64,000 nucleotides of DNA from Pseudomaricurvus alkylphenolicus (GCF_011683955.1 NZ_JAAQPI010000001.1:496001-560000), one strand, 5' to 3'; positions 27,228 through 36,155 are shown, numbered from the stretch's first letter. Made by a program: numbers and translations. Notes: a model not told the origin generated them from the sequence alone.

Positions 27228-28340
27228 TTATCCACGATTGGTATCAAACCCCATCTGCGCCCCCAGCAGTGCAGCGGGCTCTTTGAGATTCTCCTGCCAC
27301 AGCAGGGATTCCATCGCGATAGTCAACGGTTGGTCCTGAATCGTCAATTCGTATACGTAGTCATCGTACGAGGCATGGTTGTGAACGGCCCAACCTGGCG
27401 CAGACAACATCAAGTCCCCGGCTTTCCATTCGTATACGTTGCCGGCAACGGAACTGCGTCCTGAGCCATGGAAATAGTAGTTGATTGACGCAGAAGCATG
27501 ACGGTGTGGACGGTCGACAATTTTCGGCGGACGAATCGTCATTGTGGCAAAGAAGTTGGGCGTAGTACCGTTGGTCCTACCGGTAATCGGATTGTAAAGT
27601 AGGTACAGACGGCGTCCTATGTAGTCCTGACCAAGCGCTTCCAGTTTTTTCAGCTCCGCCTCAACCTTCTTCCAAGGCCAGTGCAAGGGGTTGGATTCCA
27701 CCACAGGCGGGTTGATCAGCTTCTCGTAGGGCATCAACATGGCGCCCTCGTCTGTCAATTGGAAGGTGCCGTAGGGGCTGATTCGACGCGGATTGATTGA
27801 GTCGTCATCTTCAACCGCGGCCTTCTCTGCAACGGTGATAGCTTCGCCCTCTTCAGTCATGTGAATTTGCATATGCTGCAGCAGAGGTACATTGGTGTAG
27901 GTCAACATCACCATCAGCTCGTCGGAATCGTTGCCATGGCAGTAGGGCACCCACGAGGGCATATTCCAGACGTCGTAACGTCCAAAGTCGGTGCGCTTGC
28001 CGGCGATGTTGACATGACCACGTCCTTGAATGCAAAAGTTCACTTCCGTTGCATTGTGGCGAAAAGGCACTGTTTGCTCGCCTGGCTTCAGAACATTCAG
28101 TGTGACCTGAATACCGGGAGCGAGGCCCGGCGTGGCCAAGCTGGCAGCCGGGTGCACAATCAGCGAAGAGCGACGGCCGTTCCCTGGTGCCGGCAGCGAC
28201 GCCAGACGGGAAATCTCATCATCAATTTGCTCCTTGGTCACAATCACGGGAGCCCAAGGCTCGTTCGTCTTAACCGGTATTCCGGTTTGGCACACAAAGC
28301 CCGCATGTCCTTCTTCAAAGGATTGTCTGAAATTATGCAT
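27228..28340 (-). CDS. Gentisate 1,2-dioxygenase-like bicupin
   Basis: A 370-residue double-cupin protein of the gentisate/salicylate/1-hydroxy-2-naphthoate dioxygenase family, which opens an aromatic ring carrying ortho or para hydroxyl/carboxyl groups. The N-terminal cupin (RHNATEVNFCIQGRGHV, with His95, Asn97, His135) has one ring-ligand His replaced by Asn. The C-terminal cupin (RPHRHASASINYYFHGSGR, with His279, His281 and His320/322) keeps a full His set, so iron probably sits there, whereas characterised gentisate dioxygenases use the N-terminal site. It is the last gene of a five-gene operon with a fumarylacetoacetase-type hydrolase, fitting gentisate-style ring fission and C-C hydrolysis. 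Confidence 0.83.
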   Translation of the reverse strand: MHNFRQSFEEGHAGFVCQTGIPVKTNEPWAPVIVTKEQIDDEISRLASLPAPGNGRRSSLIVHPAASLATPGLAPGIQVTLNVLKPGEQTVPFRHNATEVNFCIQGRGHVNIAGKRTDFGRYDVWNMPSWVPYCHGNDSDELMVMLTYTNVPLLQHMQIHMTEEGEAITVAEKAAVEDDDSINPRRISPYGTFQLTDEGAMLMPYEKLINPPVVESNPLHWPWKKVEAELKKLEALGQDYIGRRLYLLYNPITGRTNGTTPNFFATMTIRPPKIVDRPHRHASASINYYFHGSGRSSVAGNVYEWKAGDLMLSAPGWAVHNHASYDDYVYELTIQDQPLTIAMESLLWQENLKEPAALLGAQMGFDTNRG

Positions 28341-28363
28341 AGTCGAAGTTTCTCCTCATTAAG

Positions 28364-29356
28364 TTACACCGCGCGAAGCCTTGGCTGAACACGCTGGGGA
28401 TGCGGTATGGCACAGCCTTTTCCCTGCGCCAAAGCCTCATTCAGAACCACCAGTCCCAGAGACAGGTCTGAGATGCCCATACCCATCGCCTTGAACAGGC
28501 TGATATCGATATCCTCGGAGCGACCTGCACCACCAGCTACCAGATCACAAAGCGGCTTAACCGCGTTCCAGTCGTGTGTCGGGGCTTCATAGTAAGTCAT
28601 AAATTCACGGGAGAGCTTGGCAACAGCCGCAGGGTTGTCTCCGGCGATCAGGCCGGCGCGATCAAAGACATCCTGTGTGAACTCCTCACGCTCCGGCGTA
28701 ATGGCACCCACTGCATTCAAGTGAGTCCCTTTGGCCAGGTTATCGGCACAAATAAACGGCTGCTGCGCTCGGGTAACCGCCGTCACAATGCTCGCGCCCT
28801 CGGTGGCCGATGACACGGAGTCCGTCGTCATCACTTCAAAGTCAAAACCCTGACCACGCAGATGGGCGGCGAATTGCTCACGACTTTCGGGCCTGGGGCT
28901 ATACACACGGATACGTTTGAGGTCACGTACAGCCGCAACGGCGGCCACCTGAGTAATCGCCTGCTTACCCGTTCCGATCAGAGCCATGTCACTGGCATCC
29001 GGTGCGGCCATCCACTTGGTTGCAACTCCGGAAATGCCCCCGGTGCGCATCTGTCCGAGGGCAAACGCCTCAATGATGGCCCGCAGATTACCCGTAGCTG
29101 AGTCCCAAATAATCAGCAGCGGTGTTGCGCCACCGGCGGTGTGACCCCAGGTTTTGGTGCCAAACACGCCCGCGCCCTCAAAGGTTGCGCCAATGGCGTG
29201 CAAGGTGTGGCCGCCCTCCCACTTCACGTGGGTTTTGACCATGTTCTGTGCCTGGCCAGCAGCCTCTAGCTTTAAGCCACTCTCCAGCGCGTCAATCGCC
29301 TGCCCCAGGTGCATCAGCTCCACCACCTCGGCCTCGGTGATCCAAATAGGCTCCAT
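28364..29356 (-). CDS. Ornithine cyclodeaminase/mu-crystallin family protein
   Basis: A 330-residue NAD(P)-binding protein (PIWITEAEVVELMHLGQAIDALESGLK; MALIGTGKQAITQVAAVAAV). Family members include ornithine cyclodeaminase, ketimine reductases and alanine dehydrogenases. In aromatic clusters these are also found as reductases or dehydrogenases of small 2-oxo or imino acids. It lies between the bicupin dioxygenase (23 bases) and a CMD-like gene (17 bases), under the same operator. The exact reaction is unknown. Confidence 0.85.
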   Translation of the reverse strand: MEPIWITEAEVVELMHLGQAIDALESGLKLEAAGQAQNMVKTHVKWEGGHTLHAIGATFEGAGVFGTKTWGHTAGGATPLLIIWDSATGNLRAIIEAFALGQMRTGGISGVATKWMAAPDASDMALIGTGKQAITQVAAVAAVRDLKRIRVYSPRPESREQFAAHLRGQGFDFEVMTTDSVSSATEGASIVTAVTRAQQPFICADNLAKGTHLNAVGAITPEREEFTQDVFDRAGLIAGDNPAAVAKLSREFMTYYEAPTHDWNAVKPLCDLVAGGAGRSEDIDISLFKAMGMGISDLSLGLVVLNEALAQGKGCAIPHPQRVQPRLRAV

Positions 29357-29373
29357 TACTTACTCCTGAACAA

Positions 29374-29934
29374 TCAACCTGTAAAACCGTCTTCAAAAAT
29401 GGAGGGCACCGGCGGAGCGAGCTCCAGGCTGTTCACCATCAATGCATGGGTCATATAGCGCCCCAGCACCATCATGATGCCCACGGCGTCATAGGCGCCG
29501 ACTACATCGATCAACGCGTCGAGCTGTGCACTAACGCCGTGACCGTGCCCCTTGATAGCGGCAAGCACATAAGCCTGTACGGCTTTCTCGTCATCACCCA
29601 GAAGCGTTGACGACTGGGGATCGCAGGCTTCTACTGCCGTCACCCAGTCCCGCCCAAAGCCCAAACGGATACTGAGTCTTTCGTGTTGGTTGCGCTCATA
29701 GTTGTTACCGAGCGCCATCGCAGCTGTTAATGCAACAACTTCAACGAGGCGCTTGGACTGGCCTCTTTTTGATTCTTCAGTAAATTGCTGGAAGGCCAGC
29801 AGTGCCTGTGGTTTCGCAGCCCCACATTTGAAAAATTCTCCCAGATACCCCAAACGTTCTACCCTGGGCGCCAGGTATTGGGAAAGATCTTCCGGTAGCT
29901 CCTCCATCTCGAAGCGCCTGATCTTCTTAGTCAT
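29374..29934 (-). CDS. Carboxymuconolactone-decarboxylase/AhpD-like protein
   Basis: A 186-residue all-helical protein. I use ATG 29934, four bases after GGAGG; the longer frame begins inside the previous gene. Alpha-helical segments such as KRLVEVVALTAAMALGNNYE and YERNQHERLSIRLGFG resemble the carboxymuconolactone decarboxylase fold (family known for AhpD peroxidase and the protocatechuate-pathway decarboxylase). No CxxC of AhpD is present, so a peroxidase role is unlikely and a decarboxylase or lactone-handling role is more plausible. It is in operon with the hydrolase and dioxygenases. Confidence 0.65.
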   Translation of the reverse strand: MTKKIRRFEMEELPEDLSQYLAPRVERLGYLGEFFKCGAAKPQALLAFQQFTEESKRGQSKRLVEVVALTAAMALGNNYERNQHERLSIRLGFGRDWVTAVEACDPQSSTLLGDDEKAVQAYVLAAIKGHGHGVSAQLDALIDVVGAYDAVGIMMVLGRYMTHALMVNSLELAPPVPSIFEDGFTG

Positions 29935-29977
29935 ACCACCTCCGGTTTTGTTACCACTATCGAACTGAACTGTTGTA

Positions 29978-30841
29978 TCAGCCCTCAGCCACAATGGTAT
30001 TTTCGATGTAACCTATGTTTTCGACTTCGCAGCGAACCACGTCGCCCACTTTCAAAAATTGAGGAGGTTGCATCGCGACACCAACTCCGGAAGGTGTTCC
30101 AGTGGCAATAATATCGCCAGGCTCCAGCGTCATAACGGTAGAGAGATGCTCCACCATCTGGTAGCAATCGTGAATAAGGTCACTGGTATTTGAAGACTGC
30201 CGCAATTCGCCGTTGACATAGCACTTGAGGTCTAGCGTGTGCGGGTCTGAAATCTCATCTTTGGTTACCAACCACGGGCCAATAGGTCCATGGGTATCAA
30301 AGGATTTACCCATGGTCCAGGTTTGCACACGCAGCTGCCAATCTCTGACGCTGACGTCATTACAAACGGTATAAGCCGCAATAACATCGGCGGCATCTTC
30401 AACTTTAACATGTCGGCATCTTTTACCGATCACAAAAGCCAGCTCGACCTCATAATCCAGTTGCTCAGAGACTGTTGGCAACTCAACATCATTGAAGGGA
30501 CCAGTAATACACGAGACCTGCTTGTTAAACCACAACTGGTGCTCCGGTGGTGTAATACCCTTGGCTTTAGCCTCTTCGGCATGCTTCTGATAGTTCATAC
30601 CAATCGCCAAAAACTTACGCGGATTGGTGAGCGGTGCTTCCAGCGTAACGTCTTTCAGGCTCAGGGTAATATCCGCTGCTGCCAAGCGCTCATTGATCGC
30701 TGCCAGTGTACTTTCACTTTGTAGCAGCTCGATCATGCCACCATCAAAGCCCGGTATCAGCGCCTTGAGATCGACAATGCCATCGTCTTTAACGACACCC
30801 ATAGCAGTTATGTTATCGCGAGTATATCTAACTAGTTTCAT
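29978..30841 (-). CDS. Fumarylacetoacetate hydrolase-family protein
   Basis: A 287-residue FAH-fold enzyme. Motifs: FLAIGMNYQKHAEEA, the metal-binding DYEVELAFVIGKR, WTMGKSFDTHGPIGPW and GDIIATGTPSGVG. Members hydrolyse C-C bonds in acylpyruvates or act as decarboxylases/isomerases (fumarylpyruvate hydrolase, HpcE). Next to the gentisate-type dioxygenase this predicts cleavage of a ring-fission product to pyruvate plus a dicarboxylic acid. Second gene of the operon after the extradiol dioxygenase. Confidence 0.92.
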   Translation of the reverse strand: MKLVRYTRDNITAMGVVKDDGIVDLKALIPGFDGGMIELLQSESTLAAINERLAAADITLSLKDVTLEAPLTNPRKFLAIGMNYQKHAEEAKAKGITPPEHQLWFNKQVSCITGPFNDVELPTVSEQLDYEVELAFVIGKRCRHVKVEDAADVIAAYTVCNDVSVRDWQLRVQTWTMGKSFDTHGPIGPWLVTKDEISDPHTLDLKCYVNGELRQSSNTSDLIHDCYQMVEHLSTVMTLEPGDIIATGTPSGVGVAMQPPQFLKVGDVVRCEVENIGYIENTIVAEG

Positions 30842-30918
30842 TACAACTCATCCAATTGATTGACGTTGGTCTTTGCGGCCAGGTTAGCCAAAAACAGCAT
30901 TTTTGTTGCGTGGGAACC

Positions 30919-31854
30919 CTAAGCCTCACTGGCTTCATAGTTCTTGGTGAAATCGGCAGGCGGATTGGGCCCCCAGGTATGCAGAGAGTCCTCAAGTGGC
31001 CAGTTTGTGGCCGTCCAGTTATCGCTGTCGGCGATATAATCGATATCGCAGTAGTACTCCAGGTAGCTGTTCCAGGGATCGCGCACATAGTGGAAGAAGT
31101 TGGAGCCGATGGCGTGACGACCAAATCCCCAGCCTTCACTGCCCCACTTTTCCTGCATTCTGGCACCGGCCAGCCCCACTTCGTCGGGTGTCCCCATTTG
31201 GAAACTCGCATGATGAAAGCCAATCCCGTCGGACTGTGCCAGCGCGATCACATGGTGATCGCTGCCACCCTGACAGTGGAGAAACGCAACGGCCGATTGA
31301 CTGCGGTCCGACAGGCGCATACCCAATCCCTGCTCCAGAAACGCAATCGTTTGATCCAGATCGGGAGTGAACATCATCACATGCCCCAAGCGGCGAGGAT
31401 TGAGAGCGGGGATGGTGGACTTCGGCGGCAATGCTCCCTCATTCACCCGGTTGTAATTCCCCGGCGAGTTGATCTTGAACTCCGGTTCCTCTGGCAGCTC
31501 TGCCTCTCTCGCCACCACCACCACATGGAATATCGCCCCGTGAGGGTCGGACAGCCAAACACCGTCATCGGAATAGCCCTCAAGTGGCGACATAATGGTG
31601 CCGCCGCACTGCTGTATGTTCTCACAGATTTCTTTCAGCCCCTCTTCGCTTGTACCCATCGCAATATGGTGTAAGCGTTTTGCATTACCCGGAATGATAT
31701 GCAGACATTCATACTCACGGCCAACGCAGCGAAATGACAAAACAGAATCGCTGCTGGAGATTTCCAAACCAAAATCCGTATAGAAGCTTTGAGCCTCACT
31801 CATACGATCTTGTGGGACTTCCAGGGCCACATGTTTTAGGAAGCTTACCGCCAT
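30919..31854 (-). CDS. Extradiol dioxygenase-type VOC protein
   Basis: A 311-residue, two-module VOC protein and first gene of the operon. Three ATGs in tandem begin the frame; the third (31854, MAVSFLKHVALEV) has AGGAG six bases ahead. The C-terminal module keeps the likely iron triad: His in RRLGHVMMF, His in GFHHASFQM and Glu in YLEYYCDI. These enzymes meta-cleave catechols; related proteins also cleave quinol or act on hydroxyquinol-type rings. Regulated from operator 2, about 140 bases upstream. Which of the ring-cleavage enzymes here acts on the main intermediate is unknown. Confidence 0.85.
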   Translation of the reverse strand: MAVSFLKHVALEVPQDRMSEAQSFYTDFGLEISSSDSVLSFRCVGREYECLHIIPGNAKRLHHIAMGTSEEGLKEICENIQQCGGTIMSPLEGYSDDGVWLSDPHGAIFHVVVVAREAELPEEPEFKINSPGNYNRVNEGALPPKSTIPALNPRRLGHVMMFTPDLDQTIAFLEQGLGMRLSDRSQSAVAFLHCQGGSDHHVIALAQSDGIGFHHASFQMGTPDEVGLAGARMQEKWGSEGWGFGRHAIGSNFFHYVRDPWNSYLEYYCDIDYIADSDNWTATNWPLEDSLHTWGPNPPADFTKNYEASEA

Positions 31855-31992
31855 CATCATCTCCTGCTCTTTTTTCCGAAAGAATCTACGCCTTGCTGTA
31901 GATCTACGTTAGACCTTCATTGAACTCAGCGCTTATTGCACTTTGAAGCCTGGTTGCCGAATGGCTTTGACTGTCAATCTATAATCCCACAA

Positions 31993-32010
31993 ATGACAGC
32001 ATGCTGTCAA
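31993..32010 (-). promoter_or_regulatory. MarR-type operator 2 (dioxygenase operon)
   Basis: ATGACAGCATGCTGTCAA. Perfect 16-bp palindrome core at 31994-32009; the intact TTGACA hexamer reads on the minus strand, facing the 31854-to-27228 operon. Confidence 0.85.
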
Positions 32011-32157
32011 TAAGTGAAATGCTCGAAGTCCTATAAAACACCTTTGGGAACAAGCCACCATCTACTTATTCCAATCGAGACTAACTTTGCCTCGCTAGCA
32101 GGCAATATGTTGTTTACATGAGAACGCAACCTCTGAAATGCAAACAACCCAGCCTAT

Positions 32158-32175
32158 TTGACAGCATACTGTCAT
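32158..32175 (+). promoter_or_regulatory. MarR-type operator 3 (molybdenum enzyme operon)
   Basis: TTGACAGCATACTGTCAT. The intact TTGACA reads on the plus strand, facing the molybdenum enzyme genes that start about 85 bases further on. Together with operator 2 it lies in the 400-base divergent region, which otherwise holds no visible gene. Confidence 0.85.
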
Positions 32176-32260
32176 TGCTGTAGCTTTTGCTTCTGACCTT
32201 TTCGCTTCGAAAACCGCATGCGTCACAAAACTCCCAGACAGTAACTCTTAAGGGGAAATG

Positions 32261-35215
32261 ATGAAATTCTCGATACTTCTTTTCGGTATGGTACAAGCGT
32301 TGAAGTACACCGCTTGGCGGCATCCTTCATTCAAAGAGCGTCTTCAGCAGAAGAACCTGACGGTGCAAATAAAACTGCAGGACAACTCCAAAGGCCGATA
32401 CATTGTGATCCTGAACGGGAAAATCACTTCAAATCCAGGGATTCACCCTTCGCCCGACATCACCATGTTCTTCAAAAACCAGCGCATCGCTGAGAAAGTA
32501 CTAACCCCTCCTATTGACAAGGGCTTACAGGTCCACGCGGCGAAGAACTTTCAGATGGGCGTCATTGGGCCCGACGAACTGGTATGCTGGTTTTTGCAAA
32601 CCCTGACTATGATGGAAACTGCAAGCTGGCAGTATGGCGAACCAATGGGTAACGGCGAGACCCGTTACGTGAACTGCACCAATGGTGGTCCAGTTCACGT
32701 CTACGTCAAAGACGACAAGATAGTGCGCATCACGCCCATTGAGTTCACAGAAAAAGACGCGAAATCTTGGTCCATTGAGGCCCGCGGACAAGCATTCAGG
32801 CCACCGCGCCAGACCTCGGCGGCTCCCTACGCCCTGTCCTGGAAGTCTATGATCAATAGCGAGAAGCGCAATCTCTATCCAATGAAGCGAGTGGACTTTG
32901 ATCCAAACGGAGAGAGGAACCCCCAAAACCGTGGCGAGTCCGGATACGAGCGTATTAGTTGGGACGAAGCGCTCGACATTGTTGCTAGCGAATTCAAACG
33001 CGTCAAACGCGAGTTCGGTCCCGGAGCGATCGCCGTTAGCCATGGTTCTCACCACAATTGGGGCAATGTGGGTTACTACCTCAGCGCCCTGATCCGATTT
33101 TTTAACGGCGTGGGACACACAAAAGTCGTTCACAACCCGGACAGCTGGGAGGGTTGGTACTGGGGGGCCCAGCACCACTGGGGTCACAGCATGCGCCTCG
33201 GCATTGGCGAGCCCTTTGGTCAGGTTGAAGATTGCCTGAAAAATGCCGAATTAATGGTGTTCTGGTCCAGTGATCCCGAAGCCACCAACGGCTGCTACGG
33301 CGCCTACGAAGGCACCATTCGGCGGATGTGGGCCAAGGAACTCGGCATCCAGATGGTACACATCGATCCCCATTTAAACCATACCGCCGCCTTCCTTGGC
33401 GGCAAGTGGATAGCACCCAAGCCTGGCACCGACCCCGCGATGGCACAAGCGATATGTCATGTCTGGATATCAGAAGGCCTCTACGATAAAGCCTTTGTCG
33501 AAAAACGTACCACCGGTTTTAACGAATGGGCGGCACATATTCTCGGTGAGGACGACGGCATCCCTAAAACCCCCGAGTGGCAAGAAAGCGAAACCGGCGT
33601 ACCGGCGCGCGATGTACGCGCCCTCGCGCGCGAATGGGGCACCAAGCGAACCTATCTGGCGGCGGGAGGTTATGGCAACGGCTTTGGCGGCGCATGCCGC
33701 AGCGCCACCGGCTCACAATGGGCGCGCATGATGGTCATCATGATGGCGATGCAGGGCATCGGCAAACCGGGCGTTAATTTCGGCAACTTGCAACAGGGCG
33801 CGCCCGTGGACTATACGTTCTGGTTCCCTGGCTACGCTGAAGGTGGTATATCCGGTGATTTGACCAACACCGGTGCAGCTTTGAATACTTACCCTCGCAT
33901 ACCGCACGTAATGTCGATGAATCCCTCCAAGCAAATGATCCCGCGCCTGAAGCTCCCGGATGCGATTCTAAACGGCGAAGCTGAGGGTTATTTTACCGAT
34001 CCAACCTCCATGAATGGCCAATTCTTGCCCTTCAAATACCCTGCTCCCGGACACGCGGACATTCAGATACTCTACAAATACGGCGGCGCTCAGATCGGAA
34101 CCATGCCAGACTCCAACCGCTGGATCAAAATGTACCGCTCTGACAAGCTGCCCTTTGTTGTCAGTCAGTCTATTTGGTTTGAGGGCGAAACTCAGTTTGC
34201 CGACATTATTTTGCCCGCCTGTACTAACTTCGAGCGTTGGGACATTGGCGAATGGTCCTCCGCGGGCGGGTACGGGCATCAATTCTACTCACAGTTGAAT
34301 CACCGGGTAATTACCCTGCAACACCCTTGCGTCGAGCCCTTGGGCGAGTCGAAATCTGACTATCAAATCTTTTTTGAACTGTCTCAACGTCTCAATCTTG
34401 GGGCCTATTTCTCGGAAGGCTCCACTGAGCTCGATTGGGTAAAACGGATCTTTGATGGCTCCGATCTTTCGGACATGATCTCCTGGAAGGAATTTCTGAA
34501 AAAGGGCTACTTTGTTGTACCACCCGATGAGCCTCAAGCACGCGCCCCCACCGCATACCGATGGTTTAACGAGGGTCGAAAGAAGGATGTGCCGGAGCCC
34601 CACCCCCTGCCGGGTGATTACGGTGAAGAATTCCTGGATGGCCTGCAAACGCAATCTGGGAAGATCGAGTTTATACCCAACAGTCTTAAAGAGGTCAATG
34701 ACCCCGAGCGCCCCCCCCTTAACCGCTACACACCGAGCTGGGAAGGAACGCGATCAACGGAATTGAAGAAACGCTTCCCGTTGCAGTTGCTCTCTGCACA
34801 CTCACGTTACAGCTTTCACACACTGGGTGACGGAAAGGAAAGTGCGATTAACGACATCAGGGACCATCGCGTACAAATCAATGGGCACTACTATTGGGTG
34901 ATCCGCATCAACGCCCGCGACGCCGCCGAACGTAACATCAAAACCAACGATATTGTCAGGCTGTTCAACGAGCGCGGATCCGTATTGGGTGCGGCCTTTG
35001 TCACGCAGCGACTGAAGCCTGGCGTCGTTCATTCCTATGAGTCCTCGGCAGAGTATGAAGCCGTCGGCGAGCCTGGTAAATCTTGCGATCGCGGGGGTTG
35101 TGTGAATCTGCTGACAAACAATCGTTCGCAATCGAAACGCGCGAGCTCCATGGCACCAAACGCCTGTCTGATTGAAGTTGAACGATATCACGAAGACTCG
35201 GAGGAAGTCGCATGA
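32261..35215 (+). CDS. Molybdopterin oxidoreductase, pyrogallol-phloroglucinol transhydroxylase/resorcinol hydroxylase-like large subunit
   Basis: A 984-residue Mo-bisMGD enzyme. ATG 32261 is five bases after AGGGG (an ATG three bases earlier is too close). Residues 1 to about 115 look like an SCP2-type lipid/sterol-binding domain; the remaining ~870 match the length of the Pelobacter large subunit. From memory of that family, key residues are conserved: His264 in SHHNWGN, and Asp294-Ser295-Trp296 in NPDSWEGW (Ser is the Mo ligand, Asp/Trp line the site). There is no N-terminal Fe-S cysteine motif and no Tat signal, as in that family, so it should be cytoplasmic. Predicted reaction: hydroxyl transfer or hydroxylation on a polyphenol ring. 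It overlaps the small-subunit gene by four bases. Family is confident, substrate not. Confidence 0.9.
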   Translation: MKFSILLFGMVQALKYTAWRHPSFKERLQQKNLTVQIKLQDNSKGRYIVILNGKITSNPGIHPSPDITMFFKNQRIAEKVLTPPIDKGLQVHAAKNFQMGVIGPDELVCWFLQTLTMMETASWQYGEPMGNGETRYVNCTNGGPVHVYVKDDKIVRITPIEFTEKDAKSWSIEARGQAFRPPRQTSAAPYALSWKSMINSEKRNLYPMKRVDFDPNGERNPQNRGESGYERISWDEALDIVASEFKRVKREFGPGAIAVSHGSHHNWGNVGYYLSALIRFFNGVGHTKVVHNPDSWEGWYWGAQHHWGHSMRLGIGEPFGQVEDCLKNAELMVFWSSDPEATNGCYGAYEGTIRRMWAKELGIQMVHIDPHLNHTAAFLGGKWIAPKPGTDPAMAQAICHVWISEGLYDKAFVEKRTTGFNEWAAHILGEDDGIPKTPEWQESETGVPARDVRALAREWGTKRTYLAAGGYGNGFGGACRSATGSQWARMMVIMMAMQGIGKPGVNFGNLQQGAPVDYTFWFPGYAEGGISGDLTNTGAALNTYPRIPHVMSMNPSKQMIPRLKLPDAILNGEAEGYFTDPTSMNGQFLPFKYPAPGHADIQILYKYGGAQIGTMPDSNRWIKMYRSDKLPFVVSQSIWFEGETQFADIILPACTNFERWDIGEWSSAGGYGHQFYSQLNHRVITLQHPCVEPLGESKSDYQIFFELSQRLNLGAYFSEGSTELDWVKRIFDGSDLSDMISWKEFLKKGYFVVPPDEPQARAPTAYRWFNEGRKKDVPEPHPLPGDYGEEFLDGLQTQSGKIEFIPNSLKEVNDPERPPLNRYTPSWEGTRSTELKKRFPLQLLSAHSRYSFHTLGDGKESAINDIRDHRVQINGHYYWVIRINARDAAERNIKTNDIVRLFNERGSVLGAAFVTQRLKPGVVHSYESSAEYEAVGEPGKSCDRGGCVNLLTNNRSQSKRASSMAPNACLIEVERYHEDSEEVA

Positions 35216-36108
35216 AAAAGTGGAACATGATTATTGATGTTGCTAAGTGCCACAACTGTAACAATTGTTTTATCAGTACGAAAGACGAGTACTGCGGCAA
35301 CGATCATCCGGGATATTCCGCCGCGCAACCCGACAAGGGGCATCGCTGGGTAGATATCGAGCGCATAGAGCGCGGACAGGCACCTGTTGTCGAGGCAAAC
35401 TTCCGCCCGGTAATGTGTAACCATTGCGACAATGCACCTTGCATGGCTGCCAGCGAAAACGGCGCGGTTACCAAGCGCGACGATGGTATCGTACTGATCG
35501 ACCCTGTCAAAGCCAGGGGGCAGAGACACCTGGTTGACGCGTGCCCCTACAACGCCATTTATTGGAATGAAGAGCAGCAGATCCCTCAGGCTTGGATATT
35601 CGATGCACACCTGTTGGATCGGGGCTGGAAGAAAACAAGGCTGGATCAGGTGTGTCCGACCGGCGCGATCAAGACGGTAAAGATCACGGACAATGAGATG
35701 AACACCCTCATCAGCGCCGAAAATCTCGCGACCTTAAGGCCCGAACTCGATACCAAACCACGTGTGCACTACAAAAATAACCACTTGTTCGACACCCTAT
35801 TTATCGCCGGGACTGTGGTCTCGAAGACCGGAGACAACGAGGAATCGGTTGTGGGCGCCAGCGTTGTCGCATTTCTCGACCACACAGTCGTATCAAGTGC
35901 AACAACGGACGCGTTTGGAGAGTTTAAACTCGATCGGCTGCCCATGGGGAACACCACCGTCATCATCGCAATCAGTATTGACAGTTCCGAAGTTCACCGT
36001 TGTGAAGTGTCAGCGCAGGAGTCCATTTACCTGGGCTGTATCTCTATTGAACAACAGCACCAGACCGCTCACAAAGAAAAAGTGGCCACCATCGAGCTGA
36101 GTCAGTGA
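35212..36108 (+). CDS. Fe-S electron-transfer subunit of the transhydroxylase-like enzyme
   Basis: A 298-residue partner coupled by an ATGA overlap. Residues 1-170 form a ferredoxin-type domain: CHNCNNC (13-19) plus Cys28, CNHCDNAPC, DACPYNA and VCPTGA. The C-terminal third (AGTVVSKTGDN onward, with FGEFKLDRLPMGN) is a beta-sandwich of the carboxypeptidase-regulatory type, the same architecture as the Pelobacter small subunit. Oddity: where I expect a CTMC pair before AHLLD, the sequence reads AWIFDAHLLD, so at least two ligands are missing. Only nine ligand-type Cys are left in this domain, enough for two 4Fe-4S clusters instead of three. Confidence 0.9.
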   Translation: MKKWNMIIDVAKCHNCNNCFISTKDEYCGNDHPGYSAAQPDKGHRWVDIERIERGQAPVVEANFRPVMCNHCDNAPCMAASENGAVTKRDDGIVLIDPVKARGQRHLVDACPYNAIYWNEEQQIPQAWIFDAHLLDRGWKKTRLDQVCPTGAIKTVKITDNEMNTLISAENLATLRPELDTKPRVHYKNNHLFDTLFIAGTVVSKTGDNEESVVGASVVAFLDHTVVSSATTDAFGEFKLDRLPMGNTTVIIAISIDSSEVHRCEVSAQESIYLGCISIEQQHQTAHKEKVATIELSQ

Positions 36109-36155
36109 GGTAACTACCAACATGGCTGAGTAGAACATCTTCCCCCAAGATAAGA

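Noticed and set aside
30856-31674. 272-codon plus-strand frame opposite the VOC dioxygenase
   Set aside because: Antisense to the VOC gene with intact metal ligands; no independent features.
31961-31980. Half-site GACTGTCAATC next to operator 2
   Set aside because: Only one arm of the palindrome is present; not counted as a tenth operator.
32525-33187. 220-codon minus-strand frame inside the molybdenum subunit
   Set aside because: Shadow frame; the plus-strand protein is conserved and complete.
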